Positions 1 through 11,151 of a DNA stretch of 64,000 nucleotides are shown in pieces. The stretch is from contig OY743184.1 in the NCBI GenBank assembly GCA_963555705.1, positions 24,712,859 to 24,776,858 of the forward strand, given 5' to 3'. Origin of the DNA: Ligustrum vulgare (Eukaryota; Streptophyta; Magnoliopsida; Lamiales; Oleaceae). Position 1 is the stretch's first letter. Every line of letters begins with the position of its first letter. The notes beneath the pieces were generated by a model. The model worked only from the letters and a program-made list of their open reading frames with translations. It had not been told where the DNA came from and did not search any database. A program made the translations under genes and the position numbers.

Positions 1-808
1 TTTTCTTACTTTGTGTGTTCTTTAAATTTATGGCATGATTACTAGAGGAGGAAATAAATATTTTATTACTTTCATTGGTGATTTCTCTAGATTTTGTTAT
101 GTTTATTTGATGAAACATAAAAGTGAGACTTTTCATATGTTTAAAGCATATAAAAGTGGAGTATAAAATCAAAAGAATAAAAGAATTAAAGTTCTTAGAA
201 GTGATAGAGGTGGAGAATATTTTTTGTGAAGAGCATGGTATCATTCATTAATGTAGCGCACCTAGAATATCGGAATAAAATGGCCTAACGGAAAGAAGAA
301 ATAGGACTTTAGTTGATATGATGAATGCTATGTTAACTAGGTCCAAATTGCCTAATAATTTATGGGGAGAGGCCTTACTTACCGCATGTCACATTAATAA
401 TAGAATTCATTCTAAGAAACTTAGGTTGCGTTCTCTTTGGCTTTTTCCAACCGTTTTTCGTTTTCCATTTTCGAAAACGCTGAAAACGAGTTCTTTTGCG
501 CCTTTTTTTGGAAAAAATTTCGAAAATGTTTTCAAAATTTTGTAAAGGAAATGGAAAACGCGATTTTCACGTTTTCTGTGTTTTCCACAAATTATACCTA
601 TAATTTGAAAACGCGCATTTTTCACTTAAAAAAAATTAAAATAATCAAAAAAATTTGAAATAGAAAACCTAACATTAGATATTTTAAAGTGTGGGGGTAT
701 TTGACTTATTATAAAAATATCAATCCTAGTAGGACAAAACTAAGACCAAGAGGGACCAAAAGTGTCTTTGTTAGATATGTTATAAATAGTAAAGCATACA
801 GTTTTAAT
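1..808 (+). pseudogene. Copia integrase remnant (element A)
   Basis: Translation gives a degraded Copia integrase core. Near 60-115 it reads FITFIGDFSRFCYVY, near 200-225 RSDRGGEY (second catalytic Asp), and near 280-300 a GLTERRNRT-like stretch with the catalytic Glu. The C-terminal part (about 318-420) reads LWGEALLTACHINNRI, typical of this enzyme. The frame then breaks at an insertion and resumes at about 664 with KPNIRYFKVWGYL. Frame changes and stops are present around 165-270. In a living element it would insert cDNA into the genome; here it cannot be made as one protein. Confidence 0.8.
424..663. mobile_element. small insertion in the Copia integrase
   Basis: About 240 bp of AT-rich sequence interrupts the integrase frame, which ends near 421 and resumes at 664. 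The left edge reads TTA followed by GGTTGCGTTCTCTTTGG, which resembles a Tourist/Harbinger-type MITE end with a TTA target, and the interior repeats GAAAACGCG-like words. A matching right terminal repeat is not clear, so this may be a truncated MITE. The superfamily is inference. Confidence 0.4.
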
Positions 809-934
809 CTGGTGCCAACCGTTGGCACCGTTATGGTGCCAACGATAGATACAGTTGTGGCCCCCACACACAGGTGAGGCCACAACACGTGTGCCTTCCG
901 CTGGCACCATAACGGTGCTAGCGGTTGGCACTAG
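809..934. repeat. fold-back (long inverted repeat) insertion
   Basis: Two arms of roughly 55 bp are near-perfect reverse complements, built on CTGGTGCCAACCGTTGGC at the left and its complement at the right, meeting near 865. It breaks the Copia frame at a SKAY codon run, and a 14-bp near-identical direct repeat AGTAAAGCATA(C/T)AG lies on both sides (789-802 and 944-957). The frame continues correctly after the right copy. It behaves as a small insertion able to form a hairpin. No coding capacity. Confidence 0.7.
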
Positions 935-979
935 ATCTTTTTCAGTAAAGCATATAGGCTACTTCATCTAATATCCAAT

Positions 980-2164
980 GTGATTATAGAATCACAAGAT
1001 GTAGAATTTTTTGAGAATTCATTAAGCGTTGATAATATTCCTCAAAATTCAATGGAAATTCAAAATGACTTTTTGGTTTCTAAATCACTAAAAACATCTT
1101 CTCAAGATGTAATTGAGACTAGTGAACCTCGAAGAAGCAAGCGATCTCGGAAAGAGAAGGTATTAGGACACGATGAGATTGATTCTCAAAGAATTTACCT
1201 ATACTTGGTTGAAGCAAGTAAGGAAGATGTAGTAAGAATAATTCCATATGTTCTTCAAATTGATAGTGATCCTAAAACCTATAAAGAAGCAATAACTTCT
1301 AGAGATAGCACATTTTGTAAGGATGCTATCAATGATGAAATGGATTCTATAATGTCCAACAATACTTGGAAGATTGTTGATTTACCGGCTGGATCAAAAG
1401 TCATTGATTGCAAGTGGGTATTTCGAAGTAAATACAATACCGATGGCTCAATCCAAACTTATAAAGCAAGATTAGTTGCTAAAGGTTTTCGACAAAAGGA
1501 AGGAATAGATTATTTTGACACTTATGCACCCGTGGCTAGGATCACTACTATTAGAATTTTATTTGCATTATCTTCCATATATGATCTATTTGTGCATCAA
1601 ATGGATGTTAAAATTGCATTCTTAAATGGAGAATTAGATGAAGAAGTTTATATGGAGCAACCGGAAGGCTTTATTCTTTCGGGAAATGAAAATAAAGTTT
1701 GTAAACTTGTTAAATCATTATATGATTTAAAACAAGCTCCTAAAAAATGGCATGAGAAATTTGATAATGCAATTATGACTTTTGGTTTTTCACACAATGT
1801 GGTAGATAAATGTTTATATATCAAAAGTTGTGATAAACATATTATATTTGTGTGTTTATATGTGGATGACACGTTAATTATAAGTAATCACATGGATGGA
1901 ATAAAAGAAACGAAGAGGTTTCTGTCGTCAACATTCAAAATGAAAGATCTTGGTCAAGTAGATACCATATTGGGTATAAAAGTGATCAAGAATGAGTTGG
2001 GGTATGCATTAACCCAATCATATTATATTGAGAATGTGATTGAAAAGTTCAAACATTTGAACATTAAAGAGGCAAATACCCCATTTGATTCAAGTATTAA
2101 ACTTGTAAAGAATGTTGATAGGGCTATTGGACATTCGAATACGCAAGTGCAATTGGGAGTCTAA
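980..2164 (+). pseudogene. Copia reverse transcriptase (element A)
   Basis: A 394-codon open stretch carries a Copia RVT_2 domain. Visible markers are WKIVDLPAGSKVIDCKWVF, ARLVAKGF, the DVKIAFLNGELDEEVYMEQPEGF block and the catalytic LYVDD box near codon 297. The first 95 codons are the variable integrase-RT linker. The stop at 2162 is produced by a local rearrangement just before the conserved GSLMY block, and the RNase H part continues in another frame. The enzyme would copy element RNA into DNA. The open frame is only a piece of a longer polyprotein. Confidence 0.85.
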
Positions 2165-2800
2165 TGTATGATGTTCAATGCACAAGACCGGATATTGCAT
2201 TTTTCGTAAGTAAACTTAGTAGGTTTACTAGCAATCCAAGTGTTAAACATTGGAGAGCAATTTGGAGAGTTCTTTGTTATTTAAAGAGAACTAAAAACTT
2301 TGGACTCCAATATTCCAAATTCCCAGCTATACTAGAAGGATATACTGATGCGAGTTGGATATCAAATGCTGGAGAAAATAAATCAACCTCGGGATGGTTG
2401 TTTACACTTAGAGGTGGTGCTATTTCTTGGAGATCAAAGAAACAAACAATGATTACACATTCTACTATGGAATCCAAGTTTGATGCATTAGCTAAAACTG
2501 GAAAAGAAGCAAAGTGGCTTAAGGACCTTCTTTATGAAGTACCACTAGATACGAAGAATGAGTCTTCAATATCTATACTATGCGATAGTCAAACTACTCT
2601 AGCAAGGGCTTAGAATGAAGTCTACAATGGAAAGTCTAGGCATATGAGTCTTAGACATGATTACATAAGAAAATTAATAAAGAATGGAATAATTTCACTT
2701 ACTTATGTATGATCAAGTGAAAACTTGGTTGATCCATTCACAAAACACTTACCAAAGAGTTGGTAAGATAGACATCGAGTAGGATGGGGCTAAAACTCCT
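2164..2800 (+). pseudogene. Copia RNase H and pol C-terminus (element A)
   Basis: This continues the pol with [25 protein letters not shown] (first RNase H Asp), ISWRSKKQ and [16 protein letters not shown] at about 2611 and a TGA at about 2710 interrupt it before the final DPFTKHLPKSW-like block near 2735-2765. The usual E of STxEAEY is preserved as E in MESKF. Two in-frame stops plus the frameshift at 2160 make it a pseudogene. Confidence 0.8.
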
Positions 2801-3358
2801 ATTATAAAATTCACCAATGATGGAAACCCTACTTGTCATTACGAAATGAGTAATTTACGGGTTCAAAGGGTAACAACAAGTCATTCAATAAGTGAATTGT
2901 TGCAACACTTAAAAAAATAATTTAAAAAGCTCTATCCTAAGGATGTAAGTGCTGAGTTAACTGTTTGGAGGGTTGAATAAATCTTAAAGAAATTCAGTAC
3001 TTAGTACAAGTGTCTTTAAAAAGTTACCAAGACACTGTAAGAATTTCTCCTATATGAACTTAGAAGTAGTGCCGCTTCAAGGAAATTGGAGTTACTTTCT
3101 GAGAAGTTCATGAATTCAGATGGGCGCAAGGCCTTTAACGCGCCAAAGTAAATAAGTGTGGAACGTATTGAGAAAGAATGTTCACATGTGCGATATCGCC
3201 GGTAATATCATAAGGGATAACTGGTTCAAATCCAAGGCTACCTGAGATCTCGATATTACTTTGCAATGTTAGCACTAATATAAGGTTCAAATCGAAAGAT
3301 ACCTTATTTTATGCGTGGCATCGTTTATGATTCTAAGTTAAGTTTATATATTTGAACA
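2801..3358 (+). other. noncoding 3' tail of Copia element A
   Basis: Between the last pol codons and the polypurine tract lie about 560 bp without a credible ORF. The length and position fit the 3' untranslated segment some plant Copia lineages carry before the 3' LTR. I see no other feature in it. Confidence 0.5.
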
Positions 3359-3368
3359 AGTGGGGGAT
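3358..3368 (+). other. polypurine tract of Copia element A
   Basis: AAGTGGGGGAT directly precedes TGTTG, the usual arrangement of a plant Copia plus-strand primer site before the 3' LTR. Confidence 0.7.
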
Positions 3369-4257
3369 TGTTGTAAATATGTTGTTCAAATATAAATATA
3401 AGATGAAAAGTGCGAAAACAGTCTAAAAGGGTGAAAACTGGTCTAAAAAAGAGAAAAACCGTATAAAACCGGACGGCCCAGACCAAACCGGACAGGTCCG
3501 GCCAAAATTATGAGTCACGCGATCACCTGGTTACTATATAGGCGATCGCTTGGGTGAACGATTTTTTATCTGCCTTTAATTTGAGTGCATCGTACGATCG
3601 CCTACCTTTAGAACTGAGCGATCGCGTGGTTAAAAAATATGACCGTTGGCAGAATTTTTCAGAATTATGAATGCACCTTTTCATCAATTGTTGACACTCT
3701 TTCATGAAGAGTTGTGTGGATCACGAATTGGGATGATGGAATTCTATAAATAGGCATAGAATTCATGATTTTAAACACTTGATCATCATACTTTCATTTG
3801 TGATTATCATCCCAAACTTTTGATCTTTTTATACTTAGAATCTTCCAAATTTGCTCTTCTTGTTCCTATTCTCCAAGTTTTTAATTGTGCTATTTGATAC
3901 TTGGTTTTAGACTTGAAATCCACTAAAGCAATTTGCTTGGAGGTCTTTTAGCATTCTCTTTACGAGAGAGCGCAAATTTAGGTTTTAAATTAGCATTCCT
4001 TAGGATTCAAGTCATTTTATTCTTTATTTTCTTTCTTGATTCTTTGATTTCGAGTTTGTGTCAACTTCTACAAAGTGGATACTTCAATTTGAGAAAGGAA
4101 TTTTCTCAACAAAAATGGAGAGAGAAAATGCGTGTGATTAAAAAGTGGTATGGGAAATTGTGTAAATTAAATTTTGCGTTTTTTTTTTGTGTCTTTTTCC
4201 AATTTAATTTAAGTAATGGAACAGAGGTTGAATCTACTAAGGTGGATATTCGCTACA
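3369..4257 (+). repeat. 3' LTR of Copia element A
   Basis: It begins TGTTGTAAATATG right after the polypurine tract and is placed to end at the CA near 4257 (about 890 bp). It contains a TATA box (CTATAAATAGG, near 3743-3753). It also has a cluster of GCGATCGC words at about 3540-3630. The end is not provable because the partner LTR is outside the window. A MITE-like segment (see 4115-4190) may inflate its length. Confidence 0.6.
3743..3753 (+). promoter_or_regulatory. LTR TATA box
   Basis: TCTATAAATAGG sits in the middle of the 3' LTR of element A, a position expected for the LTR core promoter. Function is inferred from position only. Confidence 0.5.
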
Positions 4258-4402
4258 TCGCACGTCTTTGGATCGGAAATTATACCTTCTTCCATGAAAG
4301 AGCAAAATATGCAAGAGAAGAAAATTCTTTTCCATCACTAATTCACTATACATACAGTAGATGTTTCAACTTCTTCATGTTACTATACACTTTTTACAGG
4401 CA
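4258..4402. other. unassigned host-side sequence
   Basis: A short stretch between Copia A and Copia B ends TTTTTACAGGCATATAT, which looks like an intron acceptor. Across Copia B it would continue into 16867 onward, so it may be part of the same older element or gene as 16867-17240. Family not recognised. Confidence 0.3.
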
Positions 4403-4407
4403 TATAT

Positions 4408-4847
4408 TGTAATCTATAATCTTAATACGGAATATATAGATTTAAACATGATTCTATTCAGAATCTTAATCATAAAAATTAATTACTGTAAATCATAAAA
4501 CATACCAGAATCCATAGCGATAATGCGGAAATATATGAGATGCTGTCACAGCTTTAATTGAATCCCAAACAATAATTGATTCGAAATTCACCTTCTCTCT
4601 CTTAACTAATCCTTTAATTGTATTTCATAATCATGAACTACAATGATGGAATTTGAGTTCAGTATATATAGGTAGAGAGAGGGGCCAAATTTCCTTATTG
4701 TCTTTTAATCTCAACCGTCCATCAATGTTGCAGTATTAATAGGAAATACTTCTAATTAAACCAGGTTTCTATTAATTCGGCAATTTACCTAATTAAACCA
4801 GGATACGTAATATGGGCCACATAATGAGAATATATTAATTTCTAACA
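4408..4847 (-). repeat. 3' LTR of Copia element B
   Basis: A 440-bp LTR reading TGTAATCTATAATC at its + strand left edge and TTTCTAACA at the right. It matches 16425-16861 along its length with scattered substitutions and small indels. The minus-strand polypurine tract adjoins it at 4848. Confidence 0.92.
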
Positions 4848-4859
4848 GTCTCTCACTTG
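4848..4859 (-). other. polypurine tract of Copia element B
   Basis: On the minus strand AAGTGAGAGAC directly precedes the TGTTAG start of the 3' LTR. Confidence 0.65.
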
Positions 4860-5635
4860 GTCCATATGATAATCATATTTATGGTTTCATAGAGGAATCA
4901 TAAGACGCGCAAAAATTGCTGAATTAATATACTTAAAAGGTTCATCGTAATTACCTTAGTTAATTGAATCACTGATAAGAGTAATAGTGGTTCCGTGTTA
5001 ATTAAAGAACATGGTCCTTCCATGTACTACTTATCAATAATCCAATTAACAAAGTGTATAGCGAAGTAACCATAATGGCCCCCGTAATGTCTTAATTAAA
5101 AGACTATTTCTGTTATTATTATCCATTTACATAATGTATACAAAGTGGATATATACAAATTCAGAATTTTCAATAATGAAATTTCAAAATTACGTCAACA
5201 TAAGAACATGGAGCAATCCTCATACAAGAAAAGAAACTATTCGTTACACTCGAGACTCATTGCGTCAACATGCTGCTTAAATGTCTTGAGTGGTAACCTT
5301 TTATTTAGTGGATCTGTATAACCAATCACCTCAAGGTGATCAATATGGCTTAATGTGAGTATATGTTTTTTTGTTCCTTATAAGTATCTAAACACTTTCT
5401 CAGCAGCTTTCCAATGATCAATTCTCAAATTGCTTTGATAACGGTCCAACACACCGACTGTAAAGCTAATGTCTAGCCTTGTGCATTCTTGTGCATATAT
5501 TTAGCTTCCTACAAGAGAAGCATAAGGAAAAATCTTCATTCTTTCATGTTCCAATTCGATTTGAGGACACTAGATTAGGCTGAATTTATGCCCCTTCTGA
5601 ATTGGAACAACATTAGGATCGCAAGACGCTGTATT
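4860..5635 (-). pseudogene. Copia RT-RNase H C-terminal remnant (element B)
   Basis: Minus-strand translation shows PYASLVGSLMYAQ-like residues near 5505-5545, CTRLDISFTVGVL, DHWKAAEKVFRYL near 5395-5430 and LEVIGYTD near 5310-5335. It then jumps to DPLNKRLPLKTFKQH near 5265-5305. The central RNase H, from the first Asp to the DEDD end, is missing, so this is an internal deletion. This fragment is the continuation of the RT at 8712-9541: the frame is restored across the solo LTR when one AAATT copy is counted. Confidence 0.8.
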
Positions 5636-5640
5636 AAATT

Positions 5641-8600
5641 TGTAACACCCCAAGTTCAAAATCTTAAACCTAAGCGTATTAACTTTTCTTTACTTAAATG
5701 CGGAAAAGAAATCATTTAAAACCTCAACATTTTCATTTTCTATTATGAAATTTTACAAAAATTTCGGCAGAGTCTCCTCTGTAAATTGGACATAGCCAAC
5801 CTGTAGAGGGACATCAAAACCATTTTTAAATACACATCGCAACTCATTCAATCCCAACATCATCCAAACCATTACAATAAGTCCCAAACTCCTCAACAAT
5901 ATAATTCCAAGTAAATTAACTTTAGAAAATGGAATAAGAGGTAATTTAACCTCAATAATACATGAATTAAAGAATAAATAATGAGAAATTGAAATAAATT
6001 CTAATTTAACTTTATTTTAAAAGGGTTGAAGCGGGTATAGCCTGAGTCAGCTGCCGAGTGCTCTCCTCGGATCACCTAACTTTCATCACCTGAAATGTTG
6101 GGGAGGGATTTGGGGTGAGCTAAAGCTCAGTAAGTAAACTTTATGCATGAATGCATGCTTATGACATGAATGCTTTAAACTTTGAAATATGTATCCCCAT
6201 TCACTTTAATATTTCAAAACTTTCAAACATTTCGAACTTTCACTTAACATTTCAAAACTTTCACTTCATTTCCATCGTGAGCTCACTTGATGTAACTTCT
6301 AGTCAATCAGATAACAGTGGGCAATTCTTATTTGGAACCAGATTAACATTCACATTTCCACCGCAAAGTGCTCATTACATTCGGGTACGCCGGTCCCCCG
6401 CGTCCCATTTCCCACTCGCATCTTTCATGACATAGAAGCACACCCATTCTTTCTTGAAAAACTTGGGATACATAACTTTTGACAAAAATTTCACTTTGAC
6501 ACATTCCTTTCATTAAAACATTTGACTTCCCCTTTTCGATGCCAATGCATGCTTAATGATGCAATGACATGATAACGTGCATACTTGAACATTTCCTTAA
6601 ATACACATAATTGCATATGGTAAGCTGAAAGCATTAAAATTTGATAATTAACACGAATGTCAATCAAGCACATTAATTCCACATTAAACATTCAACTTTG
6701 ATGAAAGTAGGAGAAGTTTACTTACCTGCAGTCCTTAGTAATTTACCGTTTTTGAATTTGCAAGTGGAAAAGTTTCGGATGCCCGTGACGTCAATGTGCC
6801 CAAAAATTCTAATTTATATTCATTCATTCAATAAAATATACTTTTAGTTCAAAAATCACATTTAGCACTTCTTAATGAGGTTGAGGCTTCCATGTGACTA
6901 ACAATTCAAAAAAATTGGGATTTTGAGCTATGTCAAATACAGATTATAATACATCCGGAATAAGAGATTAACTTCTATGACAAAATTTGAAATCTAATTT
7001 ATCAAATTAAACAAAGGTTCAAGCTATGGAATATTCATCACCACTTAAATTTCATAAGGACAAAACCAATTAGCATTCTAACTATTCATAAATTTGAAAA
7101 TCACTATTTATTCAAACTCAAATTAAGAATTATAGAACTCAACTTTACCAAATTATTCAATTAATATTCTAAATATTAATAAATTTTGAAAATTTCAAAT
7201 TAACTCAACATTCACAAATTTCAATTAAACTAATTGAAATTACAACCCTAACCGTTCGGAAATCCGAAATTCTCAATTTACCCAAACTAGTAGAAACTCA
7301 ATTAAAACGAACTCAAAATTAAACGAAGTATTTTTTTTTTCAAAAATTCTAAATCTGAAAATTATCATTATAATTCAAACTTTAACCAAATAATTAACAA
7401 AGCTATAAATTTTATAAATTTCGAAAATCTGAAACATACCAATCCAGGTTCCAAATAAAAATTCTCAAGTTAATAATTTAAGATTCAAAAATCTAAACAA
7501 AATCAAAATCTGAAACTTTAACTAAACCTAAAAAATTCCAGTCTAAAATTATATAAATTATACACACACATATTTACTTTAATCCAATACTGATTTCAAC
7601 ATCATGAAATTCGAAATTAACTAATACCCAATCTGAAAAATCTTCACATACATGGTATATATATACTGTCATCATAAGCCCCAAATTTCGAAATCAACAA
7701 GTAACATATGAACTTTAATCCAACTTTGAAATCTGAAATTACATATGTATACTAAAATCTGAAATTTACTAATGTATATATATCTATATACATGAAATTG
7801 ATATACACCTTCATACACTTTTCCCCCAAATCTCAAAAATTACCATTCCTAAATCAAAAATGAAACTGAACATTTCAATTACACTAACTAATTCATGAAT
7901 CTTAAGTCTGAAAATTTACCAATAAAAAACTTAAAATCCGAACTTTACTATAATTCTAAAAATCCACACATATAACCTATACATACATATATATACACAC
8001 ATGCATATCTACAAAATTGTACGTGCACTACCGTGTATGTATGTGCTAAATCGCGTGCTGGTGTGTGTGTGTGTGTTACGAGGCACCGTGCGTGCGTGCA
8101 GAGAAAGGGGAGGGGCTCATAGTATGCTGGTTGGCAGTTGTGGTCGCCGTCGCCTAGAGGGAGATCGCGGGTGAGGGGTGGCGACGGAAGAGAGAACCGA
8201 GAGAGCGGAGAGAATGAGTGGTACAGAAACGGTATTGAGAGAGAGATACCGAGACAGAGAGTGAGATCGCGAGAGAGCGGAGAGTGAGCGTGAGAGACCG
8301 TGAGTGAGATGTTAAAGGTAGGGTTAGGTATAAACTTTTGGAATTTGCAATTCAGTCCTTCGACTCTCATAAATAGGTAATTTAAGTCCACACCCTCAAA
8401 TAAAATTCAAAGTGCCACTAAACTTTCCCCAATTCCCATTTAACACAATTTATGCCACTTTCAACTTAATTAAATAGAAAATAACAAGATTAATAAATAA
8501 CGTTAATAATCACACATAAAATTGCACATAAACAATATATGAATTTTCTATTTGACACATTGATCAAGACGGCGTCCAAGTCCTTCCACTGCAAAATAAT

Positions 8601-8706
8601 TCAAATCATTGACATAAAATTTATCAAGTTTAAAATTTATAATAACATTAATATAAATATCACGTGGAATTTAAAGATGCGCGTAACAATGAAAAACGGT
8701 ATTACA
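5641..8706. repeat. solo LTR, probably Ty3/gypsy (Tekay-like)
   Basis: A 3066-bp segment starts TGTAACACCCC and ends GGTATTACA, short inverted termini typical of long plant Gypsy LTRs. It is flanked by a perfect 5-bp duplication AAATT (5636-5640 and 8707-8711). It splits the Copia B RT frame cleanly. No internal gag or pol is present, so it is a solo LTR left by recombination. Position 8080-8310 is GA-rich on the plus strand. The ends are nearly palindromic, so orientation is not assigned; the lineage is inferred from end sequence and length. Confidence 0.85.
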
Positions 8707-8711
8707 AAATT

Positions 8712-9541
8712 TTTCCAAAACTTTTGTGATATAGGCATTCTGAGCATTTCCAAAATTCTACGTGATCTATCACGAAATATTTCTATTCCGATCACGAATG
8801 ATGCCTCTCCCATATCTTTCATTTCAAAGTTTTAGAAAAGAAAATCCTTAATTTCCTGTAATAAACCAAGGTAATTGCTGGCAATTAATATGTCGTTAAG
8901 ATATAGAACCAAAAATGCAAACTTACTCCCACTGATCTTTAGGTATATACATTGATCAACAATTTTTTCAGTAAACCCAAAAGAACTAATAGTATTGTGA
9001 AACTTGATATACCATTGTTGTGAAGTTTGAATTAGTCCATATATTGACTTCTTTAACAAACAGACCATGTTTTCATTTCTCTCCGTAATGAAGCCTTCTG
9101 GATGTGCCATGTAGACTTCTTCTTCCAAAATCCCATTAAGAAAAGTTGTTTTCACATCCTTTTGATGCATCTCTAAATCAAAATGAGCAACTAACATCTT
9201 AATGATTCATAATGAACCCTTTTCAGAAACTGGAGAGGGTTTCATTGAAATCGATGTCTTCTTCCTGATTAAACCATTTAGCTACAAGTCTGGCTTTATA
9301 TCGTTCGATATTGCCATGAGAGTCACATTTGGTTTTAAAAATCTATTTACAACCAACTTTCTTGTGTCCTTTTGGTAATTCAACCAAATTCCAAACTTTA
9401 TTAGCAGTCATAGATTTCATCTCCTCAAACATGGCATCGATCCATTTCTCAGATTCTTCACATTTAATGGCTTGTGTGTACGTAACCGGATCTTTCCTTA
9501 TCCCTATGTTAAATTCATATTCTTCTAAGTACAACACGTAA
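8712..9541 (-). pseudogene. Copia reverse transcriptase remnant (element B)
   Basis: Pieces in two frames give WNLVELPKGHKKVGCK (about 9343-9400), ARLVAK near 9285, KDVKTTFLNGILEEEVYMAHPEGF (9197-9100) and GEASFVIGIEIFRDRS near 8800. The catalytic box reads YLND instead of Y-V-D-D, so one metal-binding Asp is changed. Stops occur between the blocks, for example near 9200 and 8832. The N-terminal 64 codons are the integrase-RT linker. Confidence 0.82.
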
Positions 9542-9546
9542 TCATC

Positions 9547-9802
9547 CTAAATAGCTGATTTCTTGGGTCTTTGGAACCTCCTTAATGCTACTTCTGGTGT
9601 TGCATTTACATTTGTTTCAATGACGACAGTCTCATTATGGAGTTCATGACTATTGACATTTTGTTCTACATCGTTGATTAGATCAACAACATTAAGCAGA
9701 ACTATGTCATTTGAAATTCGTGATAAGAGAATTTGTACCCGAATTTCTTGAATAATCACTTATTTAACTTTATCACTCCCACTGACTTCGCCATTCACAA
9801 TG
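9547..9802 (-). pseudogene. Copia integrase-RT linker remnant (element B)
   Basis: About 70 open codons ending EVALRRFQRPKKSAI, the RR-R/K-P-S-I type of motif that precedes the RT domain in plant Copia polyproteins. The rest is variable acidic linker. Confidence 0.5.
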
Positions 9803-10000
9803 AATTTAGCATTACCGGTTTCTACAATTCTCGTACTATGATTATAACAGAAAAACCTATACCCTTTTAATTTTTCTGGATATCCAATAAAATAACCCCT
9901 AATTTAGCATTACCGGTTTCTACAATTCTCGTACTATGATTATGACAGAAAAACCTATACCCTTTTAATTTTTCTGGATATCCAATAAAATAACCCCTAA
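9803..10000. repeat. 98-bp tandem duplication
   Basis: The block beginning AATTTAGCATTACCGG is repeated once with a 98-bp period. I see one substitution between copies (ATTATAACAG versus ATTATGACAG). It lies in the integrase C-terminal part of Copia B and disrupts the frame. Confidence 0.9.
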
Positions 10001-10664
10001 TGGTTTTTGGATCCAATTTCTTTTCTTGTGGATTATAAATGCGTGCCTCCGCTAGGCAGCCTCATACATGCAAATGTCTTAAAATTGGTTTCCATCCTTT
10101 CCACATTTAAAAATGTGTCTTAGGAAGCTTTAATGGGAACCCAATTTAAGATATACACAGCGGTCCTAAGGGCATGCATCTGCAACGATATGGGTAAATT
10201 AGTATTACTCATCATATTCCTAACCATTTCCATAAGTCTACGATTGCGTCTTTCATCTACACCATTCTGCAAAGGAGAACTCGGCATTGTGTATTGAGCA
10301 CAAATTCTTAGCTTTTCAGGGAGTTTAGCAAAAAGGATCAGGACGTTGTCTAGATTCATCATATTTTCCCTAATATTCATCACCCCTATCAAATCTAATA
10401 ATTTTCACATTTTCTACCTAATTGTCTCTCAACTTCAGTAATGTAAATTTCTACAACAGTTACAGATTGAGATTTTTCATGCAAAAGGTAAATATAGCAA
10501 TAACATGAAAAGTCGCCAATAAAGGTGATAAAATATTTTTCTCCACTAATTGATGGAGCATCAAAAGTTTTACAAATGTCTGTATGTATTATTTCAAGCA
10601 GTTTGTTACTTCTTGTGGCTCCTTTATTGGTATGTTTGGTTTGTTTACCTTTAATACAATCCAC
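10001..10664 (-). pseudogene. Copia integrase remnant (element B)
   Basis: Minus-strand pieces read LLEIIHTDICKTFDAPS (first Asp), KYFITFIGDFSCYCYIYLLHEKS near 10490-10540, and QYTMPSSPLQNGVDERRNR near 10240-10290, where the DE replaces the usual AERRN-type end. The gap between first and last blocks lacks the SDRGGEY motif in frame; a frameshift lies near 10393. Dead copy. Confidence 0.75.
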
Positions 10665-11147
10665 ATAAGTACAAAAATCAGTAAAGTCGAGATTTGTGAG
10701 AATCTCATTTTTTTTATTTACTAATAAATTGATTCTTTCCCTGGATATATGACCCAGCCTTTTATGTCACAAGAAAGAACTTTCATTCATCATATTATGT
10801 ATCAAACCAACTTTCAGATGCAAAGTAACAAGAAGAGATTCAGAAAAGGAAGAATCAAGATTAATTTGATATAAGCCATTGACCATAATTCTCGAACTAA
10901 CAGAATCATTGTTCTTGCATCGAGTTTGAAACATGAACATTAGAACAAAAATCAATCCACCAAGTATTAGAAGGTGCTTCAACAAAATTTGATTCTACAC
11001 ATACAAAAGTCAAAGGCTTACCCTTCTTTTCGAACCAAGCCTTGCATTTCAAGCAATCCTTTTGAATGTGTCCACCCTTTTTACAAAAGTGGCGCTTATC
11101 ATTATTCTTAGGTTTCTTCAGTACGAGTCGATCTGATTCATTGGATG
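10665..11147 (-). pseudogene. Copia gag zinc knuckle and protease remnant (element B)
   Basis: Reading from the edge of the nested element, the minus strand gives RHFCKKGGHIQKDCLKC, a C-X2/3-C-X4-H-X4-C knuckle region in which spacing is imperfect. Then comes NTWWIDFCSNVHVS, the degenerate protease site (D-F-C in place of D-T/S-G). A frameshift follows near 10920. The fragment ends near VNGLYQINLD, the start of the integrase leader. Confidence 0.65.
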
Positions 11148-11151
11148 GGCC

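Larger units (their letters stand above)
1..4257 (+). mobile_element. Ty1/copia LTR retrotransposon, 3' part (element A)
   Basis: The window opens inside the integrase of a Copia element and runs through RT, RNase H, a noncoding 3' tail, a polypurine tract and a 3' LTR. Domain order integrase before RT is the Copia order. The coding part has several stops and at least one frameshift, plus two foreign insertions (about 424-663 and 809-934), so the copy is dead. Its 5' half lies outside the window, so the LTR pair and TSD cannot be tested; the right boundary near 4257 is an estimate from a terminal CA. Confidence 0.85.

Noticed and set aside
3933..4412. 159-codon ORF
   Set aside because: It spans LTR sequence, a MITE-motif segment and the flank of the next element; no domain.
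7948..8391. 147-codon open frame on the minus strand
   Set aside because: It reads through the GA-rich, microsatellite-like part of the 3.07-kb solo LTR and has no domain; composition explains it.
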